This document shows positions 1 to 8,277 of a DNA stretch of 64,000 nt, one piece after another. The position numbers and the translations under genes were made by a program. The DNA lies in contig JAPYSB010000002.1 in the NCBI GenBank assembly GCA_029936675.1, forward strand, positions 1 through 64,000, given 5' to 3'. The stretch comes from Dehalococcoidia bacterium. GTDB lineage: Bacteria; Chloroflexota; Dehalococcoidia; Lucifugimonadales; UBA826. The notes beneath the pieces were generated by a model. That model did not search any database. It had not been told where the DNA came from and saw nothing but the letters and a program-made list of their open reading frames with translations. Numbering within the stretch: the first letter of the stretch is position 1; every line of letters begins with the position of its first letter.

Positions 1-40
1 TTACTTCCTTAAATTTGGGTCCACAAGCCGATTCGGCCAT
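1..40 (-). CDS. 5' end of a gene running off the left edge
   Basis: An ATG at 40-38 on the minus strand opens a frame of 13 codons (MAESACGPKFKEV) that is still open at base 1. A GAGGT Shine-Dalgarno sequence sits about six bases upstream, which is the main reason to call it. The rest of the gene lies outside the window, so no function can be given. It is the next gene downstream of the dehalogenase-like unit, separated from it by a strong hairpin at 97-143. Confidence 0.45.
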   Translation of the reverse strand, partial: MAESACGPKFKEV

Positions 41-96
41 TTTTTCGACCTCAAATTATCCTACTTAGGAGATATTTAGCGCTGGCATTATATATG

Positions 97-143
97 ACAA
101 GCCCCTGCTGTCCCAGTGTTAAACTGGGACAGCAGGGGCTTGT
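97..143. terminator. Perfect 21-bp inverted repeat, probable terminator
   Basis: Arms at 97-117 and 123-143 are perfectly complementary over 21 bp around a 5-nt loop (gttaa). It lies just after the stop codon of the small minus-strand ORF ending at 159 and before the minus-strand gene starting at 40. There is no T run on either side, so a Rho-independent terminator is likely but not canonical. An mRNA-stabilising hairpin or a repeat unit are alternatives. Confidence 0.6.
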
Positions 144-158
144 ATTAAGGAGTCGTTT

Positions 159-368
159 TTAGGTATTTGTTGGCCCGTATCTGGCTATTAATGCAATCAC
201 TCTGGGATCTATTGAATCCGGTATTTGCCTTCCTGAATCATGGTAGGCAATTGCTAAGTGAGCATCTCTATGTAGTTGCTCACTTTCTGGCATCCCTTTG
301 TAGTCGGTATTAAGTTCACCAAAAAGTCCATCTATGTGTTCTTTTTCAAATGTACTCCGACTAGTCAT
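159..368 (-). CDS. Small hypothetical protein downstream of dehalogenase-like gene
   Basis: This 69-codon ORF starts with ATG at 368, 27 bases after the stop of the reductive-dehalogenase-like gene and on the same strand. It ends 15 bases before the 21-bp hairpin. The product is soluble, mildly acidic and rich in His/Asp (for example EQLHRDAHLAIAYHD), with no signal peptide or membrane segment. No clear Shine-Dalgarno sequence is visible. I do not recognise a family. Its position between a gene and its apparent terminator favours a real small gene, but an accidental frame cannot be excluded. Confidence 0.45.
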   Translation of the reverse strand: MTSRSTFEKEHIDGLFGELNTDYKGMPESEQLHRDAHLAIAYHDSGRQIPDSIDPRVIALIARYGPTNT

Positions 369-395
369 GCCGATATCACTTGTATCTCAAAACCT

Positions 396-1649
396 TTATA
401 ATCCGGCATCGAAAATAGAGTCTTCGGACAAGATGTCTCCCAATTTCTCCACGAATTCCTGTTTCTCGTCTTCGCTGACTTTGCCTTTTTCCTCGATTTT
501 CTGTTTGAACTGAGTGAATAGCCATTCATCTTTTGTTCCGTGGGGAATCTCAAAAAATTCTCTGTCAAACGAAGGAAGTTTGCCGGGGCCGTAGTAACCT
601 TTGCCCCGAATTTCATAGCCTTCCAAGTTATCCGTTCCTTTTCCTAGAACTTCTCCTGTCTCGACAAAATGGTCCATCACCGGGGCCATACCATAGCGCT
701 GTACGGGACAGACTAGCATGCAAACCCCGCAACCTTCGTAGGTAGCCATTACAGGTCGGCATCGATCGTACATTAATTTGTGCTTTTCAACACCCCTCCA
801 AAAGACCTTCTCTTTAACCAAAGCTCTTCCAGGGCATCGATTGACACAAACCTGACACATTTCACAGAACTTATGTATACCGTAATCGACTGGTTCATCG
901 TACGTTACTATTGCATCTGTACTAATAATAATAAGTCTAGATCTGTTACCAAAATGGGGTGAGAGTAGCTGTCCATTAGCACCAAGTTGTCCCAGACCCG
1001 CCTCGACAAACATCGGTATGTACGCAGCACTATTATCGTTTGGACTATGTATCTGAGCTCTGTAACCTAAATCCCTAATGAAGTCAGCAAGATCCAGGGC
1101 TAGTGCACCCTCTTCCTCATATGTCCCAAAGTGGGCAAATTCAGCTTCCATACTTGGTATAGTTTGGGTTTGCCAATAATCCTGTTCAAGTGCCAAGCAT
1201 ATCGCATGCTCATACTTGACCCAGGCTTTTTTGCTTTTGTAAGCATATTTTCTATCGTATTTTGTAAACCCTACCTCACCAAACCCAAGTTTCCTTGCTT
1301 TCTCTCTGATCTCTTCAGTCACATCCTTAGCGGGAGTGACATCTCCAGTTGGCTGTTTATTTCCTGATACATATGCCGCTTCAACAAGGGGTTTATTGAC
1401 CTCATCGTGATGTTTACGGTATTCATACATCTCCCCGGTATAGACCGTCCACGTCCATTCCCTATCCGCAGCCTTCTCGATGTTCTGGCTAACAATTGGA
1501 TAGTTTCGAGAGTACCAAGCTACATCATTATCCTTTTTAACTATACCTGGTACCGTCGCTAGTTCCTCTGCCACTGGAATCTCCACGGAATCGTGATCTT
1601 GAGTCCTTCCTGGCCTCTTAACGGTATGGTGAATTTCCTTTAAGGTCAT
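396..1649 (-). CDS. Reductive dehalogenase-like corrinoid/Fe-S protein (COG1600 relative)
   Basis: The product carries two ferredoxin-type [4Fe-4S] motifs near the C-terminus: Cys262/265/268/272 (CxxCxxCxxxC) and Cys297/307/310/314, followed by CP. An RdhA-like segment (EAGLGQLGANG, about residue 216) lies before them. This order matches reductive dehalogenases and the related epoxyqueuosine reductase QueG, which use cobalamin plus two Fe-S clusters. There is no Tat signal and no rdhB-like anchor gene next door, so a cytosolic, non-respiratory enzyme is likely. The ATG at 1649 has GGAGGG seven bases upstream, while the in-frame ATG at 1688 has none, so I choose 1649 (417 aa). Substrate is unknown. 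A QueG-like or other corrinoid reductase role is the main alternative. Confidence 0.75.
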   Translation of the reverse strand: MTLKEIHHTVKRPGRTQDHDSVEIPVAEELATVPGIVKKDNDVAWYSRNYPIVSQNIEKAADREWTWTVYTGEMYEYRKHHDEVNKPLVEAAYVSGNKQPTGDVTPAKDVTEEIREKARKLGFGEVGFTKYDRKYAYKSKKAWVKYEHAICLALEQDYWQTQTIPSMEAEFAHFGTYEEEGALALDLADFIRDLGYRAQIHSPNDNSAAYIPMFVEAGLGQLGANGQLLSPHFGNRSRLIIISTDAIVTYDEPVDYGIHKFCEMCQVCVNRCPGRALVKEKVFWRGVEKHKLMYDRCRPVMATYEGCGVCMLVCPVQRYGMAPVMDHFVETGEVLGKGTDNLEGYEIRGKGYYGPGKLPSFDREFFEIPHGTKDEWLFTQFKQKIEEKGKVSEDEKQEFVEKLGDILSEDSIFDAGL

Positions 1650-1852
1650 TCCAAATCCCTCCAAAGACGACTTTTCGATCTTAACCATTGATTTGTGATC
1701 ATAATAAATATTATCTACAAAAGTGAAGTCTAGTAATTTTACGCCTACAAGTCAATAAAATACTGTTGATTTATCCTCAAATGATTATTTCTATCATCAA
1801 ATTTTGGATCTGATTTCCTCAAACCCTACTTAGGAATCTTTCCAAGTGCAAT

Positions 1853-2959
1853 TTAACTCACATTGCCGATAGACATCATTTTTGATCTTTTTTGAAACCA
1901 TGCCTGATATAGCAAAAATGTAATCCCACCTAAAATTAACACACTTAAATAAGTTATTGACCTATCCAACAGGGTAATGGAAGCAGCATCAGAGCTTGAG
2001 ACCGATATTATAAGAATTCCCGTTAGTCCAGGTTCCACGATCCCTATTCCACCCGGCGTTGGAAAAGTTGATAGGACAGCGTTGCTCATCGTCGCCAAAA
2101 TAATAAGGTATATGGATATATCAACATTCAGGGAGTCGGCAACAAACAACAGTCTTGTGATCTCCATAAACCATGCTGCCAACCCCAAAGAAGTGATCAT
2201 AAAAATGTTTTTGAAGCTATTTAAAACTCCGATTTTGAATTGGGAATAATGTGACCTTACTGAGTTAGGTAGCCTAGAAACCAAACTCTTCCCTGCAAGT
2301 GCAAGAAGTAAAACAAAAGCAGCGAGGGTCGCAGTTATTATGAAAGCGAAAATTACGAGAAAGTCTAAAGCTTGGTTTTTTACATCAGACGAAAGCATCA
2401 TTACGGAAACTAAAATCATTGTAAATACAACAATCATATCCAAAAATCTTTCAGCCACTAATGTGCCAATTCCCCAAGAAAACCCCAATTTCGAGATCAC
2501 ACCCAGACAATAGGCCCTGTATACATCTCCCAACCTTAACCATGTAACTGAATTAACAAACCATCCAGATAAAACAAGAACGCTATATTTAAAACTAGAA
2601 GTGTGGCTCAGTAGTGAATCACAACCAGAAGATATACCTAGCACAGATGCGTTTAAAGAAATGGTTTTCCATCTGAGCCCTCTAAATAAAAAACTCAGAT
2701 AGTATGCAGCAAAAGCAATGAAATATTTAACAATATCCAGGGTTCTAAAGGTGTCCAAAGTAGAGGTCCAATCGACTCTGAAAATCTTAAAGGAAAAGTA
2801 AATCAGGAAAAAGGCTCCCAAAAAGGTGAATCCGGTACGAAGTGAAAGGACAGTACCTAAAATCTGATTTTGGCTGCCTGCAATAAAATCATTTTCGATG
2901 TCATTTTTTTTTGATAGCTTTCCTAAAAGTAGAGAACCAAATTCTATCGGCAATTTCAA
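1853..2959 (-). CDS. YbhN/UPF0104-family flippase-like membrane protein
   Basis: A 368-residue polytopic membrane protein of the lysylphosphatidylglycerol-synthase transmembrane-region (YbhN, TIGR00374-like) family. The family signature PTPGGIGIVEPG is present near residue 300, and roughly eight hydrophobic helices can be seen. Family members are linked to lipid or glycolipid translocation. The TTG start at 2959 overlaps the rsmG stop in a TTGA four-base overlap, so it is translationally coupled to rsmG. Its exact substrate cannot be read from the sequence. The two polyprenyl-phosphate-type glycosyltransferases at 20885-22406 could be functionally related, but this is conjecture. Confidence 0.8.
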   Translation of the reverse strand: MKLPIEFGSLLLGKLSKKNDIENDFIAGSQNQILGTVLSLRTGFTFLGAFFLIYFSFKIFRVDWTSTLDTFRTLDIVKYFIAFAAYYLSFLFRGLRWKTISLNASVLGISSGCDSLLSHTSSFKYSVLVLSGWFVNSVTWLRLGDVYRAYCLGVISKLGFSWGIGTLVAERFLDMIVVFTMILVSVMMLSSDVKNQALDFLVIFAFIITATLAAFVLLLALAGKSLVSRLPNSVRSHYSQFKIGVLNSFKNIFMITSLGLAAWFMEITRLLFVADSLNVDISIYLIILATMSNAVLSTFPTPGGIGIVEPGLTGILIISVSSSDAASITLLDRSITYLSVLILGGITFLLYQAWFQKRSKMMSIGNVS

Positions 2960-3720
2960 AGGGGCCTCTTTTTAGGAATTCCCGCCTTTCTAGGATAAAT
3001 GTCAGGAGTTTCTGCTATTTTTCGTATAACCACCAGCTTACCTGGTAACAACGGTAGTTTATCCCCAACATTGACGACACTGTCTATTTGCCCACCTAAT
3101 AAATTCAAAGCAGTCTCTGATCGATCAATTTCAGACTCAACCCGTGAGCTTTTCATAGCAATGAATGTACCTTCAACCCTACAGAATGGTAAAGCAAGCT
3201 CAAGTAAAACAGGAAGGGTCGCAACAGCTCTTGATACAACAACGGAATACTTTTCTCTATGTTTTCTGTTTTTTGCTATATCTTCTGCCCTCCCTACAAC
3301 TGTATCCACATTAGGAAGGTTCATTTCTTTTACAGCAAAATCGATGAATCCAATTTTTTTCTTAACAGAATCCAACATAACCAGGTCATTTCCGGGAAAC
3401 ATCACCTTTAATGGAATCCCGGGTATACCGAACCCTGAACCTATATCCAGTATATTTTCCCTTTCATCAAATAGGGATGGAACTGCCATGACAACGCTGA
3501 GCGAATCCAAGTAATGTCTGAGAACCACCTCAGGCCAGTCCAAAACTTTAGTCAGGTTAACCTTAGAGTTGGCATCTACCAGTAAATCGTGGAAAAGCAT
3601 CAGTTTGGATATAGAAGTCCTCTGGGGGATTATCCCTAATGAAGAAAGACCAGAAAAGAACCTTCCTATATCCCGATCCTCAGGAGATTTTGAGCCTTTT
3701 TGCCTGGGAACAGAAAACAA
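2956..3720 (-). CDS. rsmG: 16S rRNA (guanine527-N7)-methyltransferase RsmG
   Basis: A Rossmann-fold SAM-dependent methyltransferase that modifies G527 of 16S rRNA. The SAM-binding glycine loop (LDIGSGFGIPG, residues 91-101) and the RsmG hallmarks VNLT (about 54-57) and RAVA (downstream) are all present. Length (254 aa) is slightly above the usual 210-240 because of an N-terminal extension. The start is TTG at 3720, supported by AGGTGG five bases upstream; the next Met (residue 41) would cut into the fold. It is the first gene of a two-gene operon with the YbhN-like gene. Confidence 0.93.
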   Translation of the reverse strand: MFSVPRQKGSKSPEDRDIGRFFSGLSSLGIIPQRTSISKLMLFHDLLVDANSKVNLTKVLDWPEVVLRHYLDSLSVVMAVPSLFDERENILDIGSGFGIPGIPLKVMFPGNDLVMLDSVKKKIGFIDFAVKEMNLPNVDTVVGRAEDIAKNRKHREKYSVVVSRAVATLPVLLELALPFCRVEGTFIAMKSSRVESEIDRSETALNLLGGQIDSVVNVGDKLPLLPGKLVVIRKIAETPDIYPRKAGIPKKRPL

Positions 3721-3876
3721 CTATTCCACCTATTCCTTAATTATTTATGAAACAAAATCGTCTCTTTTTAACCGAAATTAACCAACAGCAACAATATCTA
3801 AACATATTGTACGATGTGCCTAAACCAGTATTTCCAGTATTCTTGTAGCAGTTTCTATTGGAATCTTCACCTCTGA

Positions 3877-3950
3877 AGTGCTACTATGCGGACCATGTTT
3901 GTGGTAGTGTTACTACTACGCGTAACTAAATAACTAAGACTGACTCAGTC
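3877..3950. promoter_or_regulatory. Repeated dyad elements upstream of the surface-protein gene
   Basis: The core AGTG(C/T)TACTA occurs twice, at 3877-3886 and 3906-3915. The second copy sits in a perfect dyad GTAGT-GTT-ACTAC at 3904-3916. A third perfect dyad, GACTGA-C-TCAGTC, lies at 3938-3950. All are within 106 bases upstream of the plus-strand gene starting at 3983, in the 262-base divergent gap. They may be operators, but no regulator gene is adjacent. Confidence 0.3.
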
Positions 3951-3982
3951 AAATCATTGGTCAAGGAGGCAGCGTGTAAGCT

Positions 3983-5104
3983 ATGTTCAGGACCAAGACA
4001 TTAATAATTATGACCGCATTGATGGTGTCGTTTTTAATACCGACAGTAGTCTTTGCAGAATCCGGTTCTGTTACTTTCGGTACAGCCGTAGTAACGAATG
4101 ATCAGGCCGTTAACGACTCCTTAGTCGTTTCGATGTCGGGGGTTACTCCCCCTGCCGAAGGTAGTGCATATAATGCAGTGCTCGTATCATCAGATGGTAC
4201 TAAATCTTTAGATTTAGGTGAGTTATCTGTAACCCAGCCAGTTATTCAAGGTGTTATCCAAGCGACTGGAACCATAAATTTCGTTTACGACAGTACCTCG
4301 GAAGGATATGACGGTGAAGATCTCCTAGTGACCTATAGCCGGATTAAATTGACGATCGGGCCGGGTGGATCTACAGCCTACAGTGATAACGTGCCAGTGA
4401 ATGCTGCCGTTTATATCAATTCCGTAATGGCTGATATTAATAGCATAGATGCGCATTTAGCAGCAGCAATAGCTAGCGCTTTCTCTGCTCAATCGTCATC
4501 AGACATTGATGAGATAAAAGCTCAGATAGGTGCTGCCGTTGCGGATGCCCCCGCAATTAGCGGTCTCGCGGATGGATTAGGAGCTAACGCCACTGCCGCA
4601 GCTGCTGAAGATGCTGAAGACAGCAATCTAGCTGAAGGTGCTGCCGGAGTAATAGCGTCTGCAGCCAACATTTCATCGTGGGTTAATGCTGCGAAGGCTA
4701 CTGCGGACGATGACATTGCCTCCCAAACCAGTGCAGCGGTCGCAAGTATTTTCGCATCGAAAATTTTCAACGAACTGTTGGCAGCTAGGAATGGTTGGGA
4801 TGGGAATACAGATGGAACCATTTCTTCCTCTACCGGAGAGGGAGGGGTCGCGCAGGCTAGAGCCAGCGCCCAGCAAATGGCCACTCTAACCTTAGAAGCT
4901 AAGGATCTCGGAGGAAGTGAAGTATCAACCGTGCCGGGGGCAGCAGATGGAGATGGATCTAGTGGCGGTAGTGATAGTGTCCTAGGGCTTGGACTGCCAA
5001 GCGTTGGGGAAAGAATAATTAGAGATCTTATGTTACTGTCATGCCTGCTTGGCATCGCGATGGTAGGAGTTGGTTCTGTTATCCTTTCAAGGAACAGAAC
5101 ATAA
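3983..5104 (+). CDS. Secreted, membrane-anchored Ala-rich surface protein
   Basis: The 373-residue product begins with a clear signal peptide (Lys-containing n-region, hydrophobic core, VFA cleavage site near residue 25). It has a beta-rich first third, then a very Ala/Ser/Asp-rich central region (about 145-300), a Gly/Ser linker and a C-terminal hydrophobic anchor (about 346-367) followed by a short basic tail. This is the layout of a single-pass extracytoplasmic surface protein. I do not recognise a family. AAGGAGG at 3963-3969 is a strong ribosome site but 13 bases from the ATG, which is long. The gene is monocistronic and ends at a textbook terminator. Confidence 0.75.
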   Translation: MFRTKTLIIMTALMVSFLIPTVVFAESGSVTFGTAVVTNDQAVNDSLVVSMSGVTPPAEGSAYNAVLVSSDGTKSLDLGELSVTQPVIQGVIQATGTINFVYDSTSEGYDGEDLLVTYSRIKLTIGPGGSTAYSDNVPVNAAVYINSVMADINSIDAHLAAAIASAFSAQSSSDIDEIKAQIGAAVADAPAISGLADGLGANATAAAAEDAEDSNLAEGAAGVIASAANISSWVNAAKATADDDIASQTSAAVASIFASKIFNELLAARNGWDGNTDGTISSSTGEGGVAQARASAQQMATLTLEAKDLGGSEVSTVPGAADGDGSSGGSDSVLGLGLPSVGERIIRDLMLLSCLLGIAMVGVGSVILSRNRT

Positions 5105-5130
5105 TTCAGATATAAAATTCCTTTGGATGA

Positions 5131-5165
5131 AAAAAACCCCGCTCGCTTGAACGGGGTTTTTTTTT
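5131..5165. terminator. Rho-independent terminator
   Basis: An A run (5131-5136), CCCCG (5137-5141), a ten-base loop, CGGGG (5152-5156) and a nine-T run (5157-5165) form a canonical, bidirectionally usable terminator. It ends the surface-protein transcript 27 bases after its stop codon. Confidence 0.93.
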
Positions 5166-5175
5166 GCCTACCGTA

Positions 5176-5898
5176 GTGAATAATAATGGTAAGAATAATT
5201 TCTACATTATTCTAGTAGCAATTTACCTGGTCGGTATATTGAATCTATCTTGTGCATCAGGTAACCCACTTTCGACCGCAAGCCAAACCAGGACGCCAAG
5301 GCAAATACTAGACCAGAGCGGAACAATAATGAAGTCTGTCTCGTCTTTTGAATTCCAATTGTCGCACAAGAATATTAGCGGCACCCGAATTGGTGATTTG
5401 GTCTTCTCGAAAGCAACCGGATTAATATCTGATAATAATTCAATGTTTATTGAAGCCAAATTTTTGTTTGGCAACTTGACCCTTTCTGGCGGTTTCTTAA
5501 CGGTCGACAATATTACTTTTTTCTTAAACCCACTTACTCAAAAATGGGAAGTGACTGAAGATTCTGTAACCCCTCTTTCCTTTTTTGATCCCGAGAAAGG
5601 AATCGAGAAAATACTATCCAGCACTACTTCCCCGAAATTCAGATCTAACAGCGAGAAATATTGGAACATAGAAGGATCTATGCCGGCTTCATCACTTTCT
5701 AATTTGATCGGAGACACAAGTGATAATAACGTTGAAATAATTGTGTGGATAGACAAAGACTCCCTCTATCTAACCAGAGCAGTTATTTTTGGTCAATTGA
5801 ATGGATATGATGATTCAGTAAATATAAATGAAATCCAAAGAATAATTGACATATCCAGATTTAATGAAGAAATAGTTATTGAGAACCCTTTAAACTAG
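5176..5898 (+). CDS. LppX/LprG-family lipoprotein
   Basis: A lipoprotein of the LppX_LprAFG type, whose mycobacterial members carry acylated lipids in a hydrophobic cavity between the membrane and the outer envelope. The N-terminus has a hydrophobic signal ending in LNLSC; the lipobox is imperfect because Asn occupies the -3 position. The mature part opens with the family-like pattern ILDQSGTIMKSVSSFEF and continues as an all-beta protein. The frame is open from a TTG at 5164, but that codon lies in the terminator T run, so GTG at 5176 is more plausible; neither has a clear ribosome site. It is followed after 17 bases by a DHA2-type MFS carrier, the same order as lprG-p55. Confidence 0.72.
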   Translation: MNNNGKNNFYIILVAIYLVGILNLSCASGNPLSTASQTRTPRQILDQSGTIMKSVSSFEFQLSHKNISGTRIGDLVFSKATGLISDNNSMFIEAKFLFGNLTLSGGFLTVDNITFFLNPLTQKWEVTEDSVTPLSFFDPEKGIEKILSSTTSPKFRSNSEKYWNIEGSMPASSLSNLIGDTSDNNVEIIVWIDKDSLYLTRAVIFGQLNGYDDSVNINEIQRIIDISRFNEEIVIENPLN

Positions 5899-5915
5899 TA
5901 TTTACAGATAAGTAC

Positions 5916-7454
5916 ATGAGGAAACTTACCAATAAAAATGTAATTCTAATACCTATTTTTGCAGGTATATTTTTTGCTGCAGACGATCAAACTGTGATCG
6001 TAACGATACTTCCCCAGATAATGTCGGATTTAATGGTGGATGTGACCGAACTGGATAAGGCCATGTGGACAGTTACGGGTTACTTATTAGGGTACGTATC
6101 TGTAATGCCTATTATGGGCAGGGTTTCTGATATATATGGACGTAAATTTATCTACGTAGCTTCTATGTCAGTTTTTATGCTGGGGTCAGTTGGTACGGGA
6201 TTGACTAATTCCATGGGGTTTTTAGAATCTTATGCCTACCATGACAGTACTTTAGTCAGAAGTTGTGTATCTGGCATTTTAGAAATCACGACCTCCCTAG
6301 ATTGGGTCATTGGCACTCGAATAATCCAAGCTGTCGGGGCTGGCGCCTTGATCCCAATTACGATAGCAATCATTAGTGATTTTTATTCTGGCAATGAAAG
6401 AGCTATCCCTTTGGGTTTAACCGGGGCGGCCGCAGAAGCCGGCGCAGTCACAGGTCCTTTATGGGGGGGAATAATCACTCAGTTTTTTTCATGGCAGTGG
6501 GTGTTTTGGTTAAACATACCAATCGGATTACTCGTAATAGCGGGTATTTTATTTCTTGTCCCTAACTCTAAAGGCACCACACATAAAATAGATTACCTTG
6601 GCTCAGGCATAATAGTCGCCGCAATCTGCTTTATCACGTTGGGATGCTCACAATCTGGAAGTAACACATCATTTTTAGTAATTTTTGTATCTGTTGGGGT
6701 GTCTTTGTTAATCGGTTATTACCTACTATCAAAGCAGAATGATAATTCAGTCGTACCAATTGAACTATTTAAAAACATCCAATTCTTAGCTGCGAACACT
6801 TTACATTTATTCTATGGAGCAGCCCTTATCATAAGTATGGTGACAATACCACTGATGGTAAATACCGTCCTATCTGGCACCTCTCTTGAGGGGGGGTTAA
6901 TTCTAATGAGAATGACAATCGCTATCCCCGTAGGGGCGGTGATGGGGGGCTGGCTTAGCAAACATTATGATCTCAGGATACCAGCGATTTCCGGGCTTAT
7001 ATTTTGTTTTGTAGCTCTACTATTTATGAGCCGCTGGAACGAATTAATTGGGGATCCACTGATGTCATATCATTTATTAGTGGCTGGGTTTGGCTTTGGC
7101 TTGATGATAGCCCCAATTACGACATCGGCTATCAATAGCTCCAGTAAACGTTACCAAGGTTCAGCGGCTGGAATAATCAGCTCTTCACGATTCCTGGGGA
7201 TGACTTTTGGAATTGCTGCCCTATCAGCTTGGGGATCTCAAAGATTCCAAGATTTACTACTAGGTATAGATTTAAAATTTCCTGAAACTGGAGTTCTTGG
7301 CAACCCCACGTCGGGATTTGAAAATCAATTAATCCAAGCAGGAGTAAATTTATTCCATGATTTCTTTATGATTGGTTCCGTACTCTGTTTAATAGGAATA
7401 CTCCCATGCCTTTTTTTGGTGAAAACCAGAATTACCAAAGATCCTTTAGAATAG
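5916..7454 (+). CDS. DHA2-family (14-TM) MFS exporter, P55/EmrB-like
   Basis: A 512-residue major-facilitator protein with about 14 hydrophobic helices, the MFS motif A (GRVSDIYGRK) in the first cytoplasmic loop, and the DHA2-type motif C region with glycines (GAAAEAGAVTGPLWGG). DHA2 carriers export drugs or lipids by proton antiport. A hydrophilic insertion of about 30 residues lies between helices 3 and 4 (around residues 105-135). With the LprG-like lipoprotein immediately upstream it mirrors mycobacterial lprG-p55 in order, size and spacing, so lipid or triacylglyceride export is a reasonable hypothesis. General drug efflux is the alternative. Confidence 0.85.
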   Translation: MRKLTNKNVILIPIFAGIFFAADDQTVIVTILPQIMSDLMVDVTELDKAMWTVTGYLLGYVSVMPIMGRVSDIYGRKFIYVASMSVFMLGSVGTGLTNSMGFLESYAYHDSTLVRSCVSGILEITTSLDWVIGTRIIQAVGAGALIPITIAIISDFYSGNERAIPLGLTGAAAEAGAVTGPLWGGIITQFFSWQWVFWLNIPIGLLVIAGILFLVPNSKGTTHKIDYLGSGIIVAAICFITLGCSQSGSNTSFLVIFVSVGVSLLIGYYLLSKQNDNSVVPIELFKNIQFLAANTLHLFYGAALIISMVTIPLMVNTVLSGTSLEGGLILMRMTIAIPVGAVMGGWLSKHYDLRIPAISGLIFCFVALLFMSRWNELIGDPLMSYHLLVAGFGFGLMIAPITTSAINSSSKRYQGSAAGIISSSRFLGMTFGIAALSAWGSQRFQDLLLGIDLKFPETGVLGNPTSGFENQLIQAGVNLFHDFFMIGSVLCLIGILPCLFLVKTRITKDPLE

Positions 7455-7468
7455 CACCGGCAATCATT

Positions 7469-8275
7469 TTAATTAGTAAACCTACCCCCATCCACGTTAA
7501 TAGCCTGACCTGTAATATTTTCGGCGAGATCGGATGCTAAAAAGGCCACCATATTTCCAATATCTTCCGGAGTCTGCTCTCTTTGAAGCGGAATCCAAGT
7601 TTTAACAATTTGATCGAAAAGCTTTTTACCTTCAAGACCTTCGGTTTTAAGACTGCCTCCAAATTGAGATCTTTTTCTTGCGATCGATTCCCATATTGGA
7701 GTCCATATGAGCCCCGGGCAGACGGCATTTACATTCACATTATATTCAGCCATTTGTAAAGCATGCGATTGTGTCCAACTGACAACTGCTGCCTTCGAAG
7801 TACTGTAATGTGGTGAATCTGGGCTTCCCTGCCGAGCGGATATTGAAGCAATGTTAATAATTTTGCCGTGTTTCTGGGTCTGAAACTCTTTGCTAACTCT
7901 TTCGGAAACCTTTACAACCCCTCTTACATTAACTTCATATACCTCAGTCCAATCTTGATTATTCGGAATTTCTCTATCCGACCAACCTTCAGATCCGATT
8001 ATTCCAGCATTGTTGACCAATATATCAATTTTTTTTCGATCCCTGATGTGTTCTGAAACAATTTCATCAACTGAATTTTCATTAGTGACATCCATTTGCC
8101 TTGCTCTTAATTTGTCGCCGGAACCGCAATGTTGTAGTGTGTCCTCTGCGCTTTTCTCAGATATATCTGTCACTAACACATTTGCCCCTGCCAAGACCAG
8201 AACCGAACATATACCCCTACCTATACCGCTCCCTCCACCCGTGACTATAGCTTCTTTACCAGACAAATTAATCAT
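7469..8275 (-). CDS. Short-chain dehydrogenase/reductase
   Basis: A classical SDR with the cofactor motif TGGGSGIG (residues 12-19), the NNAG motif, catalytic Ser144/Tyr157/Lys161 and a C-terminal GQAINVDGG. It is an NAD(P)H-dependent oxidoreductase of unknown substrate. The frame extends to an ATG at 8305, but the ATG at 8275 has GAGGT about ten bases upstream. That ATG also lies just two bases after the TAA of the preceding selenoprotein gene, so I take 8275 (268 aa). It is the last gene of the rpsF-ssb-rpsR-ppiC-hom-arsC-like operon. Confidence 0.88.
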   Translation of the reverse strand: MINLSGKEAIVTGGGSGIGRGICSVLVLAGANVLVTDISEKSAEDTLQHCGSGDKLRARQMDVTNENSVDEIVSEHIRDRKKIDILVNNAGIIGSEGWSDREIPNNQDWTEVYEVNVRGVVKVSERVSKEFQTQKHGKIINIASISARQGSPDSPHYSTSKAAVVSWTQSHALQMAEYNVNVNAVCPGLIWTPIWESIARKRSQFGGSLKTEGLEGKKLFDQIVKTWIPLQREQTPEDIGNMVAFLASDLAENITGQAINVDGGRFTN

Positions 8276-8277
8276 AT

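Noticed and set aside
4522..5055. 177-codon minus-strand frame
   Set aside because: It is a mirror of the Ala-rich plus-strand surface protein, with Pro/Ser/Ala-biased composition and no ribosome site.
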